Below, one piece after another: positions 19,201 to 29,188 of a stretch of DNA of 64,000 nt. Each line of letters opens with the position of its first letter. The stretch's first letter is position 1. Under the pieces are notes generated by a model that saw only the letters and a list, made by a program, of their open reading frames with translations, was not told where the DNA came from and searched no databases. Position numbers and translations under genes: made by a program. Origin of the DNA: Tritrichomonas musculus (lineage: Eukaryota > Parabasalia > Tritrichomonadida > Tritrichomonadidae); the NCBI GenBank assembly GCA_039105265.1, contig JAPFFF010000006.1, forward strand, positions 6,076,001 to 6,140,000, given 5' to 3'.

Positions 19201-19211
19201 ATTTATCACAA

Positions 19212-21743
19212 ATGTCTTTTGTAAATAAAATCACAAGTACAATCAATTCAATTGCAAGTGGTATTTCAGGATCCACTATTAATATCAATGGAAAAAGTGT
19301 TACTGTTGGCGAGAAAATTGCTGATGGAGGATATGGATTCATATATAGAGCTACAGACTCTAGTGGTAAAGTTTATGCTTTAAAAGCTCTTCAAGCGCCT
19401 GATGAGGATCATTATCAAGATATTCTTCGTGAATATGAAATTCAAAAGCGCTGTGCTGACCATCCTAACATTGTTAACGTTTATGGAATGACTTCTCACC
19501 CCCAAACCCGCCAAGCAACAATTCTTATGGAATTTTGTACAGATGACTTAATTAAACATATGAATGCTGCATTTAAACAAGGATTTGATGATCATACAAT
19601 TGTTGAAGTTTTCACTCAAGTTTGCGAAGCAGTTAATCATATTCATACACTAGATCCACCTGTTATTCATCGAGATTTGAAGCCAGAAAACGTGCTTCGA
19701 AATAACGGCAAATGGAAATTATGCGATTTCGGCTCAGCAACAACAAGAGTTTACACATTAAAAACAAACCAAGAAAGAAATGAAGCTTCTGATGATCTTG
19801 AAAAGAATACAACAGCTCTTTATAGGGCACCTGAAATGTGTGATCTTTACAGAAGGCAGCCTATTAACACAAAAGCGGATGTTTGGGCACTTGGATGTAT
19901 TCTTTTTAAACTCTGTACATTTAAAGATGCATTTAGCGATGGATCAAACCTTCAAATTTTAAATGTAAAATACCAATGGCCCCAAAACAAAAACGTAAAT
20001 CAAAAATTTAAAGATATTGTAAAATATATATTTAATACAAATCCAACAAACAGGCCTTCAGCACGTGATGTATTAGGTGAATTATACAAACAATTCCCTG
20101 AATGGGTTGATTCAAAGTGGCAGCAGGAAAATACCTCAAATTCTCAAGCAGCTGAGCCATTTAATCCATTTGGAAGCCCACAATCTAAGCCACCTCAACA
20201 AACTCAAAACCAGCAGCCATTCGATCCATTTGGAAACTCAGGCGAACAGCAAGCAGTTCGTGGTCCACCAAGAAAACAACAAGAAGAATTTAACCCATTT
20301 GGAAACTCTGCATCGCAACCAATCCATAATTCTCCATCGCGAAAGCAACCCCCGCAACAAAGTGCTTTTCCACATCGAAGTCCTCAAGAACCATTCAATC
20401 CATTTGGAGATGCAAGTAATGAAAAACCGTCAACTTTCAATCCATTTGGAAATTCAAGTAATGAACAGCCATCAACCTTCAATCCATTTGAATCTAATAA
20501 TTCAAATAATAATCTTATCGACTCATATGACAATAATAGTAATGATGATGGCGATGGTGGAACTTTCGATCCTTTCGCTCAACTTACTGCAAAACCTCAG
20601 CAACAGCAATTGAAAAGTAGTTCACAAGATCTATTTGATGGACAGCCACCATCAGGTGATGGTGCATCAGCTCCTTTCAATCCATTTGGTGACTCATCAC
20701 AGCCAGTTGAAATGACTTTTAATCCATTTGAAATTTCAAATAATACTGCTTCAAATCCACAGCAAGCGCCGCCTGCTCCAGTACACAAGCCTCCTCATCT
20801 CGGAAATAGTGATCCATTTGGTGCAGGAGTACCAAACAAATCATACGGATCAACAGATGATGGAATTTCTCTTCTTGGCGGTGAAAAATTGGCTAATGAT
20901 TCATTTGATTCTTCAGCAGACTTCTCTTCATTTGGTCAACCTCATATTACTGATCAAGTCAAGAACCAGTCTCATCCATCATCAAGCTTATTGGATTCTG
21001 GTGGCTTCAGTGATATGACCAAATTATCATCATCAATTTCCAAGATTGATCCTCGACGCGCCCTTAAAGATCCAGATGGCCTTGCCACCGAGATATTATC
21101 ATTAAAATCTGAATCAGAGATTTCAGATGCACTTTATAGTATTTCTAATTCATTAAAACCTGAAGAATCTTTGAACTTCTTCCTACACCTTCTTCATCAA
21201 TCAGGAACAAATGGCTCAAAAATAGCAACAATCATTCCAGTTCAGCAAACTCAACAATCATCAAAGAATCAACAAATAACGCCATTAAGTGCTCTTACAA
21301 ATCTCCTTGCTTCCAGAAAATCTTTCATGAATACTTTCCCAATGTTTGAAGGTAATTTTGCTTTGACTAACTTTTTGAGAGCAAATCGTGCAAACCCAGT
21401 TCCAATTGGTCAACCTCCTATTTGTGTAGATGCTGTTAAATCACTCTTGGAGCATATCGATCTTGCAATTGCTTTAATGAGATGTGCACCAAACGAAGAT
21501 GCCGCTGAAGAAGCATATGAATCATATCAGGTTACAGCTTTCTTGCTTGCTAGACTGAAAGTTGCAAAAGTTAAAGAGGGATATACTGTATCAACTGCAA
21601 TTCCAAGATTTAGGAATCAGCATGGACAATTAAAGAGAGCTTTCTCAAATGTTAATTTACAAATTAGGTTCCCACCTGAACCTTTCGACTTTAATGACGA
21701 TAATTTCTTGAAAAGAATTAGACCACCACAATCAAAAGTTTAA
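19212..21743 (+). CDS. NAK-family (AAK1/GAK-like) endocytic Ser/Thr kinase
   Basis: An 843-aa kinase. The N-terminal catalytic domain (about 30-300) has the loop IADGGYGFIY, a Lys in YALKAL (about 58), HRDLKPEN, CDFGSA and YRAPEM. GGYG and the TTRVYTL / DLEKNTTALYRAPEM activation segment fit the NAK group, which phosphorylates AP-1/AP-2 mu subunits. A linker (about 310-560) then carries seven NPF motifs, mostly as FNPFG, and three DPF motifs, which in other eukaryotes bind EH domains and the AP-2 alpha ear. A helical C-terminal region (about 610-800) containing MFEGNFALTNFLRANRA is not assigned. A role in clathrin-coat control is inferred from domain plus motif content. Confidence 0.9.
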   Translation: MSFVNKITSTINSIASGISGSTININGKSVTVGEKIADGGYGFIYRATDSSGKVYALKALQAPDEDHYQDILREYEIQKRCADHPNIVNVYGMTSHPQTRQATILMEFCTDDLIKHMNAAFKQGFDDHTIVEVFTQVCEAVNHIHTLDPPVIHRDLKPENVLRNNGKWKLCDFGSATTRVYTLKTNQERNEASDDLEKNTTALYRAPEMCDLYRRQPINTKADVWALGCILFKLCTFKDAFSDGSNLQILNVKYQWPQNKNVNQKFKDIVKYIFNTNPTNRPSARDVLGELYKQFPEWVDSKWQQENTSNSQAAEPFNPFGSPQSKPPQQTQNQQPFDPFGNSGEQQAVRGPPRKQQEEFNPFGNSASQPIHNSPSRKQPPQQSAFPHRSPQEPFNPFGDASNEKPSTFNPFGNSSNEQPSTFNPFESNNSNNNLIDSYDNNSNDDGDGGTFDPFAQLTAKPQQQQLKSSSQDLFDGQPPSGDGASAPFNPFGDSSQPVEMTFNPFEISNNTASNPQQAPPAPVHKPPHLGNSDPFGAGVPNKSYGSTDDGISLLGGEKLANDSFDSSADFSSFGQPHITDQVKNQSHPSSSLLDSGGFSDMTKLSSSISKIDPRRALKDPDGLATEILSLKSESEISDALYSISNSLKPEESLNFFLHLLHQSGTNGSKIATIIPVQQTQQSSKNQQITPLSALTNLLASRKSFMNTFPMFEGNFALTNFLRANRANPVPIGQPPICVDAVKSLLEHIDLAIALMRCAPNEDAAEEAYESYQVTAFLLARLKVAKVKEGYTVSTAIPRFRNQHGQLKRAFSNVNLQIRFPPEPFDFNDDNFLKRIRPPQSKV

Positions 21744-22349
21744 ATTATTTTATATGGTTTTATTTAAATATTTTTTTAATTCCTTTTTTTCCAAATGTTG
21801 ATGAAAATAAAGACAGCTTTTTGTAGTTCAATTTTTATAGTTTTGTGTGTTAATTTTCTTGTTTCATTATATGATTTTAATTATATTTTTGATTGGATCA
21901 TTTTTATTAATGAGATAAAAAGAAGGAAAACTTAATCATATTTTTGTTTATTTTGTTATACATTTGAAATATAGTGTATAAAAAAACTTGAGGAAATGAA
22001 ATAATTAATTTAAAAAGATTCAATAGCGATTTACGTTTTATTTTTATAAATTGAATATTTTTATTTTTTATTTTTATATCATTCAAATTTTTATAACATA
22101 AAAAAAATATTAAAACTTAATATATGTTTTTAAATTCAAAATACTAACCAAAATAGTTTAAAAAATTAAAAATGAGCCACAAAAAAAAAATATGATTCGA
22201 TTTTACGCTGGTCTCAAAAATTCATAATTTATTTACTTTATTTTATTCAAATATTCAAAATTATTCAAAAAAATCATTTATCCTCTTTTTATTTCATATT
22301 CATGAGAATATATTGAATAATATAAAGGCTTCATTTTTTATTTATTGAA
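21744..22349. other. AT-rich spacer
   Basis: About 600 bases with no gene or long repeat seen; TCATT at its end serves the Myb gene. Confidence 0.6.
22331..22335 (+). promoter_or_regulatory. Initiator-like TCATT for the Myb gene
   Basis: TCATT with its A 17 bases before the ATG at 22350, preceded by TATAAAGGC. Confidence 0.5.
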
Positions 22350-23066
22350 ATGTTGTTTCCGACAAGTCAATATTACTATACCTCTTATCCATGTCTCTTT
22401 CCATGTCATCCATGCAATCTTGAAACATCACAGAGGAATAGATTCACTCATGAAGAAGATGAAAATCTTAAAAGATTAGTTTCTTTTCAAGATCCACCAA
22501 ATTGGAATGAAATTGCTAGATTTATGAGGCATAGGACACCTCGCCAATGTCGTGAACGATACAATAATTATTTAAGACCAGATTTAGTTAACGGTTCTTG
22601 GACGCCAGAAGAAGATGAATTACTTAATCGTTTATATGAAAAATATGGACCTAAATGGTCACTAATTGCACAGAGCTTTAAAGGGAGATCTGCTGTTAAT
22701 ATCAAGAATCATCATTCATCGCTGGTTAGTCAAATGAGCGTCAAAAACCGATCAAATCGTTTTGTGAAGACAAAATCAACATCGGATTTTGCTACAGATA
22801 TTCCCGCTCCTCAACAATTTGGCTGGCATCCTATTCAACAGCACTTTGCTTCTTCTGTTCCTTCAGAACAAATAGAATTAATTGATAAACCAAAAGTTGA
22901 AGAAGTAAAAATTGAAAAAGAACAGCTAAATGCTAATTCAAATAATGAAGAGAAGCATGAGGAAAATGAAGACAACATGTTTTCAAACTTCAATTTTGAG
23001 CAGGATGAATTATTTTCAAACTCACTTCAACTATCAATGCCTAATGATGATATCATTGTTTTCTAA
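22350..23066 (+). CDS. R2R3 Myb-like DNA-binding protein
   Basis: A 238-aa protein with two Myb repeats. R2 (about 30-75) has FTHEEDENLKRLV, WNEIARFM and RTPRQCRERYNNYLRP. R3 (about 80-128) has GSWTPEEDELLNRLYEKYG, KWSLIAQSF and GRSAVNIKNHHSSL. The spacing and the third-helix residues RQCRERY and VNIKNH fit sequence-specific DNA binding. After residue 130 it is low complexity, acidic and Asn/Glu-rich, a plausible activation region. Trichomonads carry very many Myb proteins, some known to bind core promoter elements of single genes; the target here is unknown. Confidence 0.9.
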   Translation: MLFPTSQYYYTSYPCLFPCHPCNLETSQRNRFTHEEDENLKRLVSFQDPPNWNEIARFMRHRTPRQCRERYNNYLRPDLVNGSWTPEEDELLNRLYEKYGPKWSLIAQSFKGRSAVNIKNHHSSLVSQMSVKNRSNRFVKTKSTSDFATDIPAPQQFGWHPIQQHFASSVPSEQIELIDKPKVEEVKIEKEQLNANSNNEEKHEENEDNMFSNFNFEQDELFSNSLQLSMPNDDIIVF

Positions 23067-23317
23067 TTCATCAAAATATTAATTTCTTTTGTATTTTTAA
23101 TTATTATGGAAATAGATTATAGATAATAGATTCAAAATAAAAAAATTTAATTAATCTTTAAATTCCCTTTATTTTAAATTGTTAGATAATAATAGAATGT
23201 GAAAAAACAAGCATTTTTAATATTTTTCGTTGATAAAAAAATTCAAGATATAAAAATTGATATATATAATAAAAATTCGATAAGAAAACAATAAAAATGA
23301 AACAAAAAAAAAGAACT

Positions 23318-24214
23318 TCATTGCGGTGATGTTAATGGGTTAAGTTTTGCAACTTGATCATCTAATACATCATATCTCTTTTCAATAGTAGCGATGATTC
23401 CGTCGGTGTACATTTTAATCATATTCTTCATTGCTTCAAGATTCATTGTTCCATCTTGAGGAATATTCAATATTGGGAATTCTTTATCTTCTTCTATAAC
23501 TGGTAATATTTCCGTACATTCAGAGAGAGGCACTGGATTAACTGGTTGAAATACTTTGAAATAATTCGGTTGATCAATTCTGCAACTTCTTTCAATATAA
23601 AATGGATGTAAAATTAATCGCAACGGCCGAAGGAAAGATGAGGTAACTTGCTTGATTAATTCTGTTGTTTCCTCTGGTGTAAATTGAAATTCGGGCTCCT
23701 TTTCTTTATCCTTATCTTTAGCACTTTCTTTTTCTTTCCCACTAGATGCACTAGTACTTGAGGAACTATTGAACTCAGTAAAATTGGTGTGGAATAATTC
23801 GAAAAGTTCTTTTCTTAAGGCATCAAAGTCTAAATTTGGATCTTCTTGAACTTTTTGAATTCCCATTTCAAGCATCTTATGCAATGTACGACAATAAAAT
23901 TGAAGTTTATGGGCATCAAACTTTGGAAATGCTGATTCAGTACAGTATAACGCGTTCCCGAAATGGAAATTTATTGTAGCTGTTGATTTGAAATCATATT
24001 GATAATCTTGTTCTGTAACTGAAAACATTGCTAAAAGCTGCTGAAGTCTTTCCTCGTCTGTTGTTGCTTCAAGATATTTTTGAACAGCAGCAATAGTCCA
24101 TCCATTTCCAGCAGCAAGCTTTTCGCCCTCATCAACTCCTTTCTTGCCTTTCGATGAAGTTGAACGATTTTTCTTCTTGCTTGATTGTTTTCCGTGATCG
24201 CTCTTTGGATCCAT
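23318..24214 (-). CDS. CLAMP / flagellar C1a-32-like (CABCOCO1-like) protein
   Basis: A 298-aa soluble protein with a Lys/Ser-rich N-terminus. The part about 35-150 (YLEATTDEERLQQLLAMF, then INFHFGNALYCTESAFPKFDAHKLQFYCRTLHKMLE) resembles the CLAMP family typified by the central-pair C1a-32 protein and vertebrate CABCOCO1, where a short helical pair precedes a '.D....L.FA....FS..Q' stretch. A second helical segment (EETTELIKQVTSSFLRPLRLILHPFYIERS, about 192-221) also fits the C-terminal half of that family. A charged linker (about 160-185) separates them. The flagellar role is an inference consistent with a flagellate host. The ATG at 24214 is the first in frame. Confidence 0.5.
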   Translation of the reverse strand: MDPKSDHGKQSSKKKNRSTSSKGKKGVDEGEKLAAGNGWTIAAVQKYLEATTDEERLQQLLAMFSVTEQDYQYDFKSTATINFHFGNALYCTESAFPKFDAHKLQFYCRTLHKMLEMGIQKVQEDPNLDFDALRKELFELFHTNFTEFNSSSSTSASSGKEKESAKDKDKEKEPEFQFTPEETTELIKQVTSSFLRPLRLILHPFYIERSCRIDQPNYFKVFQPVNPVPLSECTEILPVIEEDKEFPILNIPQDGTMNLEAMKNMIKMYTDGIIATIEKRYDVLDDQVAKLNPLTSPQ

Positions 24215-24462
24215 ACTAAATCTTTTCTACGTTATTTTTTTTATTTTTCTGAAGATAAATGTTCATATTAGAATTTAACAGATTTGACAAAAAGGTACTT
24301 ATATTACAAATAAAAGTATCTGTATATACATGTTTTATTTCAATTTATCGAAATATTAAATTTTCAATATCAATTTTGATCAAGATATTGTAGCAGTATA
24401 TGTTATCTTTTTTTGAATTGATTAAAAAAAATTCTGTTTATAAATGTCCATATTAAATATCA

Positions 24463-25767
24463 ATGTTAATCCATTTTTTTCTTTCCTTTGTTAAATCAAT
24501 CAATCATTTTGATCTGATTGAACCATTTCGTTGGTCTTCTCCATATTTAATTAATAATTGGGAGCTTTATGGAATAACAAATTTGAGAGAATCGCTCAAA
24601 CTTGATCAAGATCAAGCGCGTAATTTATCAGTTATTTGCAATCCAATACCTTTTAATAATTCAAACTTTGATATAGTTTTTCAATTATCAATAGTTTCAG
24701 GAAGTTTATATTTTGTTTTTTCCAGTGAAGACTGTCCAGTGAATTTTTTTCGCAATATGAATAAATACTATATATTTGATGGCTTTGCTATAAAATGTAG
24801 TAAATCAAATACTACCAATTTCGAAATTGATTTCAATATTTTTAATCAAAGTAATGTTGGGGTTTTAAATTCAATCAAGATTGGTGAATTTGCTGAAAAT
24901 GATGAAGGTGGTGAGCAAAATAGTATTAAGAAAAATGCAATTTCTCTCAGAATCCAAAAAAAATTAAATCAATTATCTATTAGTGTTTATGATTCACGAT
25001 CAGATCAAAAAAAATGGAAAGTTGTAAGAACTATTAATGAAAAAATTATTGATTTTGGCTATTTTAGTTTTTTTGGTATACCATCAACTAACAATGGTGA
25101 TCAAATTCTTTATTCATTTAAAGTTGATTTGCCTTCAGAATATCAACAAAATTATTCTAATAGCACAATTAATAAGAATTTGAAAATATTTAAGTCAAAG
25201 CTTGGTCTATATTATGCAAAAAAGAAAAAATTAAATTATTCATCCCAAATTTCTATTAATGATACATTACAAGATCAAAATCGAAATAAAATTGATATTG
25301 AAACTACTAAAACAATATTTCACATTCTATCTGAAATTACGGAAAGGGCTAAGCTTGGATTAAATGATACAGAATTTGACACTTTACTTGAACTTTCTGC
25401 TATAATGAAGCTTTCTCGATCAGAAAAGAAAATATCTAAAAGACGAGCTGTTCTAGATGAAATTGGAAATTATATAGATGATATTAAAACTTCATTATTA
25501 CAAAATTTGACAAATTTGACGAAAACTGTTTCTGATGAAATGAATAATATTGAAGAAACAGGTTTTGAGATGCTGAAAAAATTTATGCCAAAACTTTGGG
25601 AAGGAAACATTGTTGTAAATGAGGTTATTAAAATCAAAAAAGAATCAAAGAAAGAATTTCCATTAAATTTAGTATTACTTATAATAAGTTTAATAGAAAC
25701 AGCTTTGTTCGTTATTTTCTTTATTTACAAAAGGCATAAAACGAAAAATTTTCGAAAAATTGATTAA
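24463..25767 (+). CDS. L-type lectin-like cargo receptor (ERGIC-53/VIP36-like)
   Basis: A 434-aa type I membrane protein: a hydrophobic N-terminus (MLIHFFLSFVKSI), a luminal beta-rich domain (about 20-225) with FRWSSPYLINNWELYG, SGSLYFVFSS and YIFDGFAIKC as in the leguminous-type lectin fold of ERGIC-53/VIP36, a helical stalk (about 280-390), a membrane segment (about 403-423: LNLVLLIISLIETALFVIFF) and a short basic tail (YKRHKTKNFRKID). Lectins of this group carry glycoproteins between ER and Golgi. The tail lacks a terminal KKXX or FF signal. Calcium-site residues could not be verified by eye. The Asn-X-Ser/Thr sites in the stalk suggest luminal placement. Confidence 0.75.
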   Translation: MLIHFFLSFVKSINHFDLIEPFRWSSPYLINNWELYGITNLRESLKLDQDQARNLSVICNPIPFNNSNFDIVFQLSIVSGSLYFVFSSEDCPVNFFRNMNKYYIFDGFAIKCSKSNTTNFEIDFNIFNQSNVGVLNSIKIGEFAENDEGGEQNSIKKNAISLRIQKKLNQLSISVYDSRSDQKKWKVVRTINEKIIDFGYFSFFGIPSTNNGDQILYSFKVDLPSEYQQNYSNSTINKNLKIFKSKLGLYYAKKKKLNYSSQISINDTLQDQNRNKIDIETTKTIFHILSEITERAKLGLNDTEFDTLLELSAIMKLSRSEKKISKRRAVLDEIGNYIDDIKTSLLQNLTNLTKTVSDEMNNIEETGFEMLKKFMPKLWEGNIVVNEVIKIKKESKKEFPLNLVLLIISLIETALFVIFFIYKRHKTKNFRKID

Positions 25768-27137
25768 AAGTAACAATTGCTTATCATAGAATTATTATGA
25801 TTTGCAATTAAATTAGTAAATTGGTTGGTATTTGCCTATCATTGAATTAACATGAATTGCAAGCATTAGTCAACCATTAAAATTAGTAATAGAAATTTCG
25901 CAATATTGCCAACATTTTTTAGATGAATATCCGCAAAAGATAATGGTTTTTATTTTTTTTTTGTTATGTTGTTGCAAACAAATCTAGAAAATACTATTGA
26001 TATTAATTATTTGGTTTCCAAAGTAATTTTGGGGTATTTATATGATTTAAATTCGAATCCATGCCATCATCTCAAATAAGTTAAATTGGAGAGTTATACA
26101 GTGAAAATAAATATTGATAAGCCAATGCCTGAAGATATCAGATTAAATTTGAAATTCATACTTTGGATGTCAAATTAAGTCTTTTGATCTCCCTCATGTT
26201 ATGCACTCAGGTACACCAAAAATTTTGTTTTCTTCTAATATATCATTAATTTTTGTTTTTCTTTTTTTTCTCCCACTCCTCCAAAACTATATTAGATATA
26301 TAATCTGTGCTGATCATAAAAATTTCAATTCTGCATGATGTACTTTCTGAAGTTGATAATTTTATTGCAGTCACATATGTATATTAAACATCTCATAAAT
26401 ACTGATAACAAGGAAGAATCAAATAAAAATTTGGAGCCAGAAAATGAATGATCTCAGATGATATGTTGTGGTACTAGCTATGAAACTCGTTATTAGGATA
26501 TGCGTCATGTTGCGATCTACAAAAAAATATTTGTTTTTGCAATTCAAGCAGACTTTATTTTTCCAGAGCCATCTCTTACACTTGGAACTAGATTATCTCC
26601 ATTCGACCGCTCAGAAGGTCTACTTATTTATGAACCATCAGTAATTCATGAACCTCTCTCAAAAATTTTCGACACACAACTTTTGATTTCCTTGTTCCAG
26701 CTTTTCACATGCTTGATAAATTTGAAGAAAATGGAAAGCCAAGCATAACAAATCAAAAAATTCATATTAATGGCTACACTAAAAAAAAAATGAAAAAAAA
26801 AGCAATACTTCAGTAATCGAGTTATGTTCCACAACTTTGTGTCATTACCTTCTTCGTGACATAAATGTTACAATAGAAGTTGGTGCGTTAAGTTCTGTGT
26901 GGTTTGCTATTATTTCCAGATTCATCCATGCACAAAAACTGTATGATTAATAAATGTAATAGATTTTCAAAAAATATATTATTATATATTTTATATATAT
27001 ACAAAACTATATAAATGATAATAACATGATATATAAAAAACAATTCTAATACTTATATCAGGGTCATCATTGGTATTATATGCTTGTTATTCGTCGTATA
27101 TTTTGTCAATATCTTGTGTCAATATTTAAAGTATGTT
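25768..27137. other. Spacer with a decayed coding relic
   Basis: About 1.37 kb between the lectin gene and the 3' end of the next gene. The middle has near-coding composition (see the pseudogene entry); the ends are plain AT-rich DNA with TA-rich tracts at 26970-27020. Confidence 0.5.
26090..26815 (+). pseudogene. Decayed coding region, family not recognised
   Basis: Protein-like stretches occur in different forward frames, for example IRLNLKF near 26145, ADFIFPEPSLTLGTRL near 26550, PFDRSEGLLIYEPSVIHEPL near 26600 and MLDKFEENGKPSITNQKIHI near 26710. No single frame spans them and no start is clear, so this looks like a broken gene. I do not recognise the family. An alternative is chance open frames in a less AT-rich patch, but the amino-acid make-up argues for a relic. 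Confidence 0.4.
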
Positions 27138-29147
27138 TTAAAGGTCATCATTCTGATTTTTTTCTTTATTAGATTTTTCCAATATTTTTTGATTTGTTAA
27201 TTTATTTATCAAATTTTCAGTCTTCTTTTTGATTTTAAAAGATCTGCAAAAAGAAATTGCTCTGTTAACGTAATTAACAAATTCAGTTGAATCACTAAAG
27301 CGAAGTGAAATGCAGCCTAATGTTTTTGTAAAAAGATCATCTTGTTTATCATATCTCATCTGCTTAAATTTTTCTAATATCGTATCTGTTTTAGTTGTTT
27401 TTTTCTCAACATCATGATCGTTGTCAACAAGTTTTTCTTTCTTATCTTTAGGTTGATCATTTTTATCTTTATCTTTTGATTTTTCTTTTTTATCTTTATC
27501 CTTAATTTTATCTTTTTCTTTATCTTTAGATTTCAATTTAGACTTATCTTTTTCTTTAGATTTATCTTTTTCTTTAGATTTATCTTTTTCTTTAGATTTG
27601 TCTTTTTCTTTAGATTTGTCTTTTTTATCTTTTTCTTTTGAAGTTTCAACTTGATCTTTTTCTTTAGGTTTTTCATCATTTTCGCTATTGTTGCTTTCTT
27701 CTGACTGATCTTGGAGATTCTCATTCTCACAATCAAATAGAATGCCTAGTTCTTCTTCAATTTCAATATCATTAAAATCTTCGGCTTCATCATCAATCAA
27801 TGATTGCCTTGAACCTTTTGTAAATACGAAAACTAGTTGAGATCGATATTTTTTAAAACTGGTATCACATTTTATATATGGAAAAGGGGTAGCGTATGAA
27901 TCCAAATCCCAATAATCAGCAAACACAATGTGGTAAAAAGGAGAAGAAGAGTAAATAAAAATGCCTTCAGAGGTTAATCTAATGCTTACTGGGATATCAA
28001 GAGGCTCACTGATTGTCCTATAGCCAGGAAGAGCAATTAGTTGTGCATCAAAGTTAACATCAGAAAAGTTTGTAAGTATAGCGCATTCTTTTAAATAATT
28101 TTTTTTTGCTCGCCTTAATTTTTTATAGAAATTATCATCATTTGGAACAATCTCGTATTCCCAATTAAAATCAAACAAAATTGCATCTTTATTTTCATTT
28201 TTATACTCATATTTGGTCATATTATTCAGCATAGATTTTTGTTGTATTAACTTGATTGATTTGCTTCCAGATTCGATCCTAAAAAGAGGAAGAAATAATG
28301 ATGATGATGCATTTGATGGTTTTTGTTCAGTAACTTGTTGAATTGTTCCAGGAAAAATTAATAATTGATTACCTAAAATTTTAAGTGATTTTTTATTTTT
28401 CTCTTTTTGTCCTATCTTTTGCATCCTGAAATTTTTAATTTCAATTTTTTGTGAATCATCATGTTGTGAAGGTGTTTCACTTTTTGGTATGCTCATAATA
28501 GTAAGATCTAAAGATATTGAATTTGTGGGGTGCAATACAAATGATTGGACGTGTTTGAGAAATGTGATTTCATTTTCTATAATACTTATGATTTCTTTTG
28601 AATGGTTTTCTATACTTAAAACAATTAAAATTCCTTCATACCGGATTAATTTACGGATTTTATTAAAAAGATCAGTAATGTTAGTCAAATCATGTGAGAT
28701 AATGAGAATAGCGCAATCCCTTTTGATAATTGTATCTTTTTCGTTTATTAAATCAAAAACTGATTGGTATGTTTCTAAAGTATTTTTTGGAATTTTGTCA
28801 TTGTTGAGCAGCAATTTCATCTTTTTCATCTTATTTTGAAGAGAATCTGAGTATAATTGAATGTTTGCAGTAAGAAGATCGTAATTATCAGATGGGACAA
28901 TAAACACTGATTCTGCTCTTTGATTCACCAGAATAGATAAAAAGCCATCAGTATCTAATAAAATTGATACACTTAATTGACCAAAATCAATTGTATTTAT
29001 TAGGTCATAAAAGCATTGGTAAATATCGTGCGTGTTATTTGCAAAGTAACCAGTCTTGCAAGGACGAATTTTTTTAAATATTTCATCAAATGTTTTTAGT
29101 TCTGTTTCACTCATTTCAAAAATTTTAATGGTTAATTTTTTTACCAT
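27138..29147 (-). CDS. Unknown 670-residue protein with SKEKDK repeats
   Basis: No family recognised. From the ATG at 29147 it encodes 669 aa; the frame is open further to a TTG at 29303, and another ATG (MSETELK) lies at 29114. The N-terminal 230 residues mix alpha and beta segments (SVSILLDTDGFLSILV, DCAILIISHDL, GILIVLSIENH), recalling an alpha/beta fold with successive hydrophobic strands. The middle (about 290-450) is beta-rich. Residues about 470-600 are Lys/Glu/Asp-rich, with six near-identical SKEKDK-type units encoded by an 18-bp tandem repeat (about 27535-27640). A short folded-looking tail follows (TLGCISLRFSDSTEFVNYVNRAISFC). It diverges from the YIP1-family gene with 35 bases between start codons. 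Confidence 0.65.
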   Translation of the reverse strand: MVKKLTIKIFEMSETELKTFDEIFKKIRPCKTGYFANNTHDIYQCFYDLINTIDFGQLSVSILLDTDGFLSILVNQRAESVFIVPSDNYDLLTANIQLYSDSLQNKMKKMKLLLNNDKIPKNTLETYQSVFDLINEKDTIIKRDCAILIISHDLTNITDLFNKIRKLIRYEGILIVLSIENHSKEIISIIENEITFLKHVQSFVLHPTNSISLDLTIMSIPKSETPSQHDDSQKIEIKNFRMQKIGQKEKNKKSLKILGNQLLIFPGTIQQVTEQKPSNASSSLFLPLFRIESGSKSIKLIQQKSMLNNMTKYEYKNENKDAILFDFNWEYEIVPNDDNFYKKLRRAKKNYLKECAILTNFSDVNFDAQLIALPGYRTISEPLDIPVSIRLTSEGIFIYSSSPFYHIVFADYWDLDSYATPFPYIKCDTSFKKYRSQLVFVFTKGSRQSLIDDEAEDFNDIEIEEELGILFDCENENLQDQSEESNNSENDEKPKEKDQVETSKEKDKKDKSKEKDKSKEKDKSKEKDKSKEKDKSKLKSKDKEKDKIKDKDKKEKSKDKDKNDQPKDKKEKLVDNDHDVEKKTTKTDTILEKFKQMRYDKQDDLFTKTLGCISLRFSDSTEFVNYVNRAISFCRSFKIKKKTENLINKLTNQKILEKSNKEKNQNDDL

Positions 29148-29188
29148 TTCATAAAAAGTGCTTTTGACGATACGTTGGTCAAATGATT
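29145..29188. promoter_or_regulatory. Compact divergent promoter
   Basis: The start codons at 29147 (minus) and 29183 (plus) are 35 bases apart. A TCATA on the plus strand (29149-29153) lies 32 bases before the plus ATG. A TCATT on the minus strand (29186 down to 29182) lies about 37 bases before the minus ATG and overlaps the plus start codon. Confidence 0.45.
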
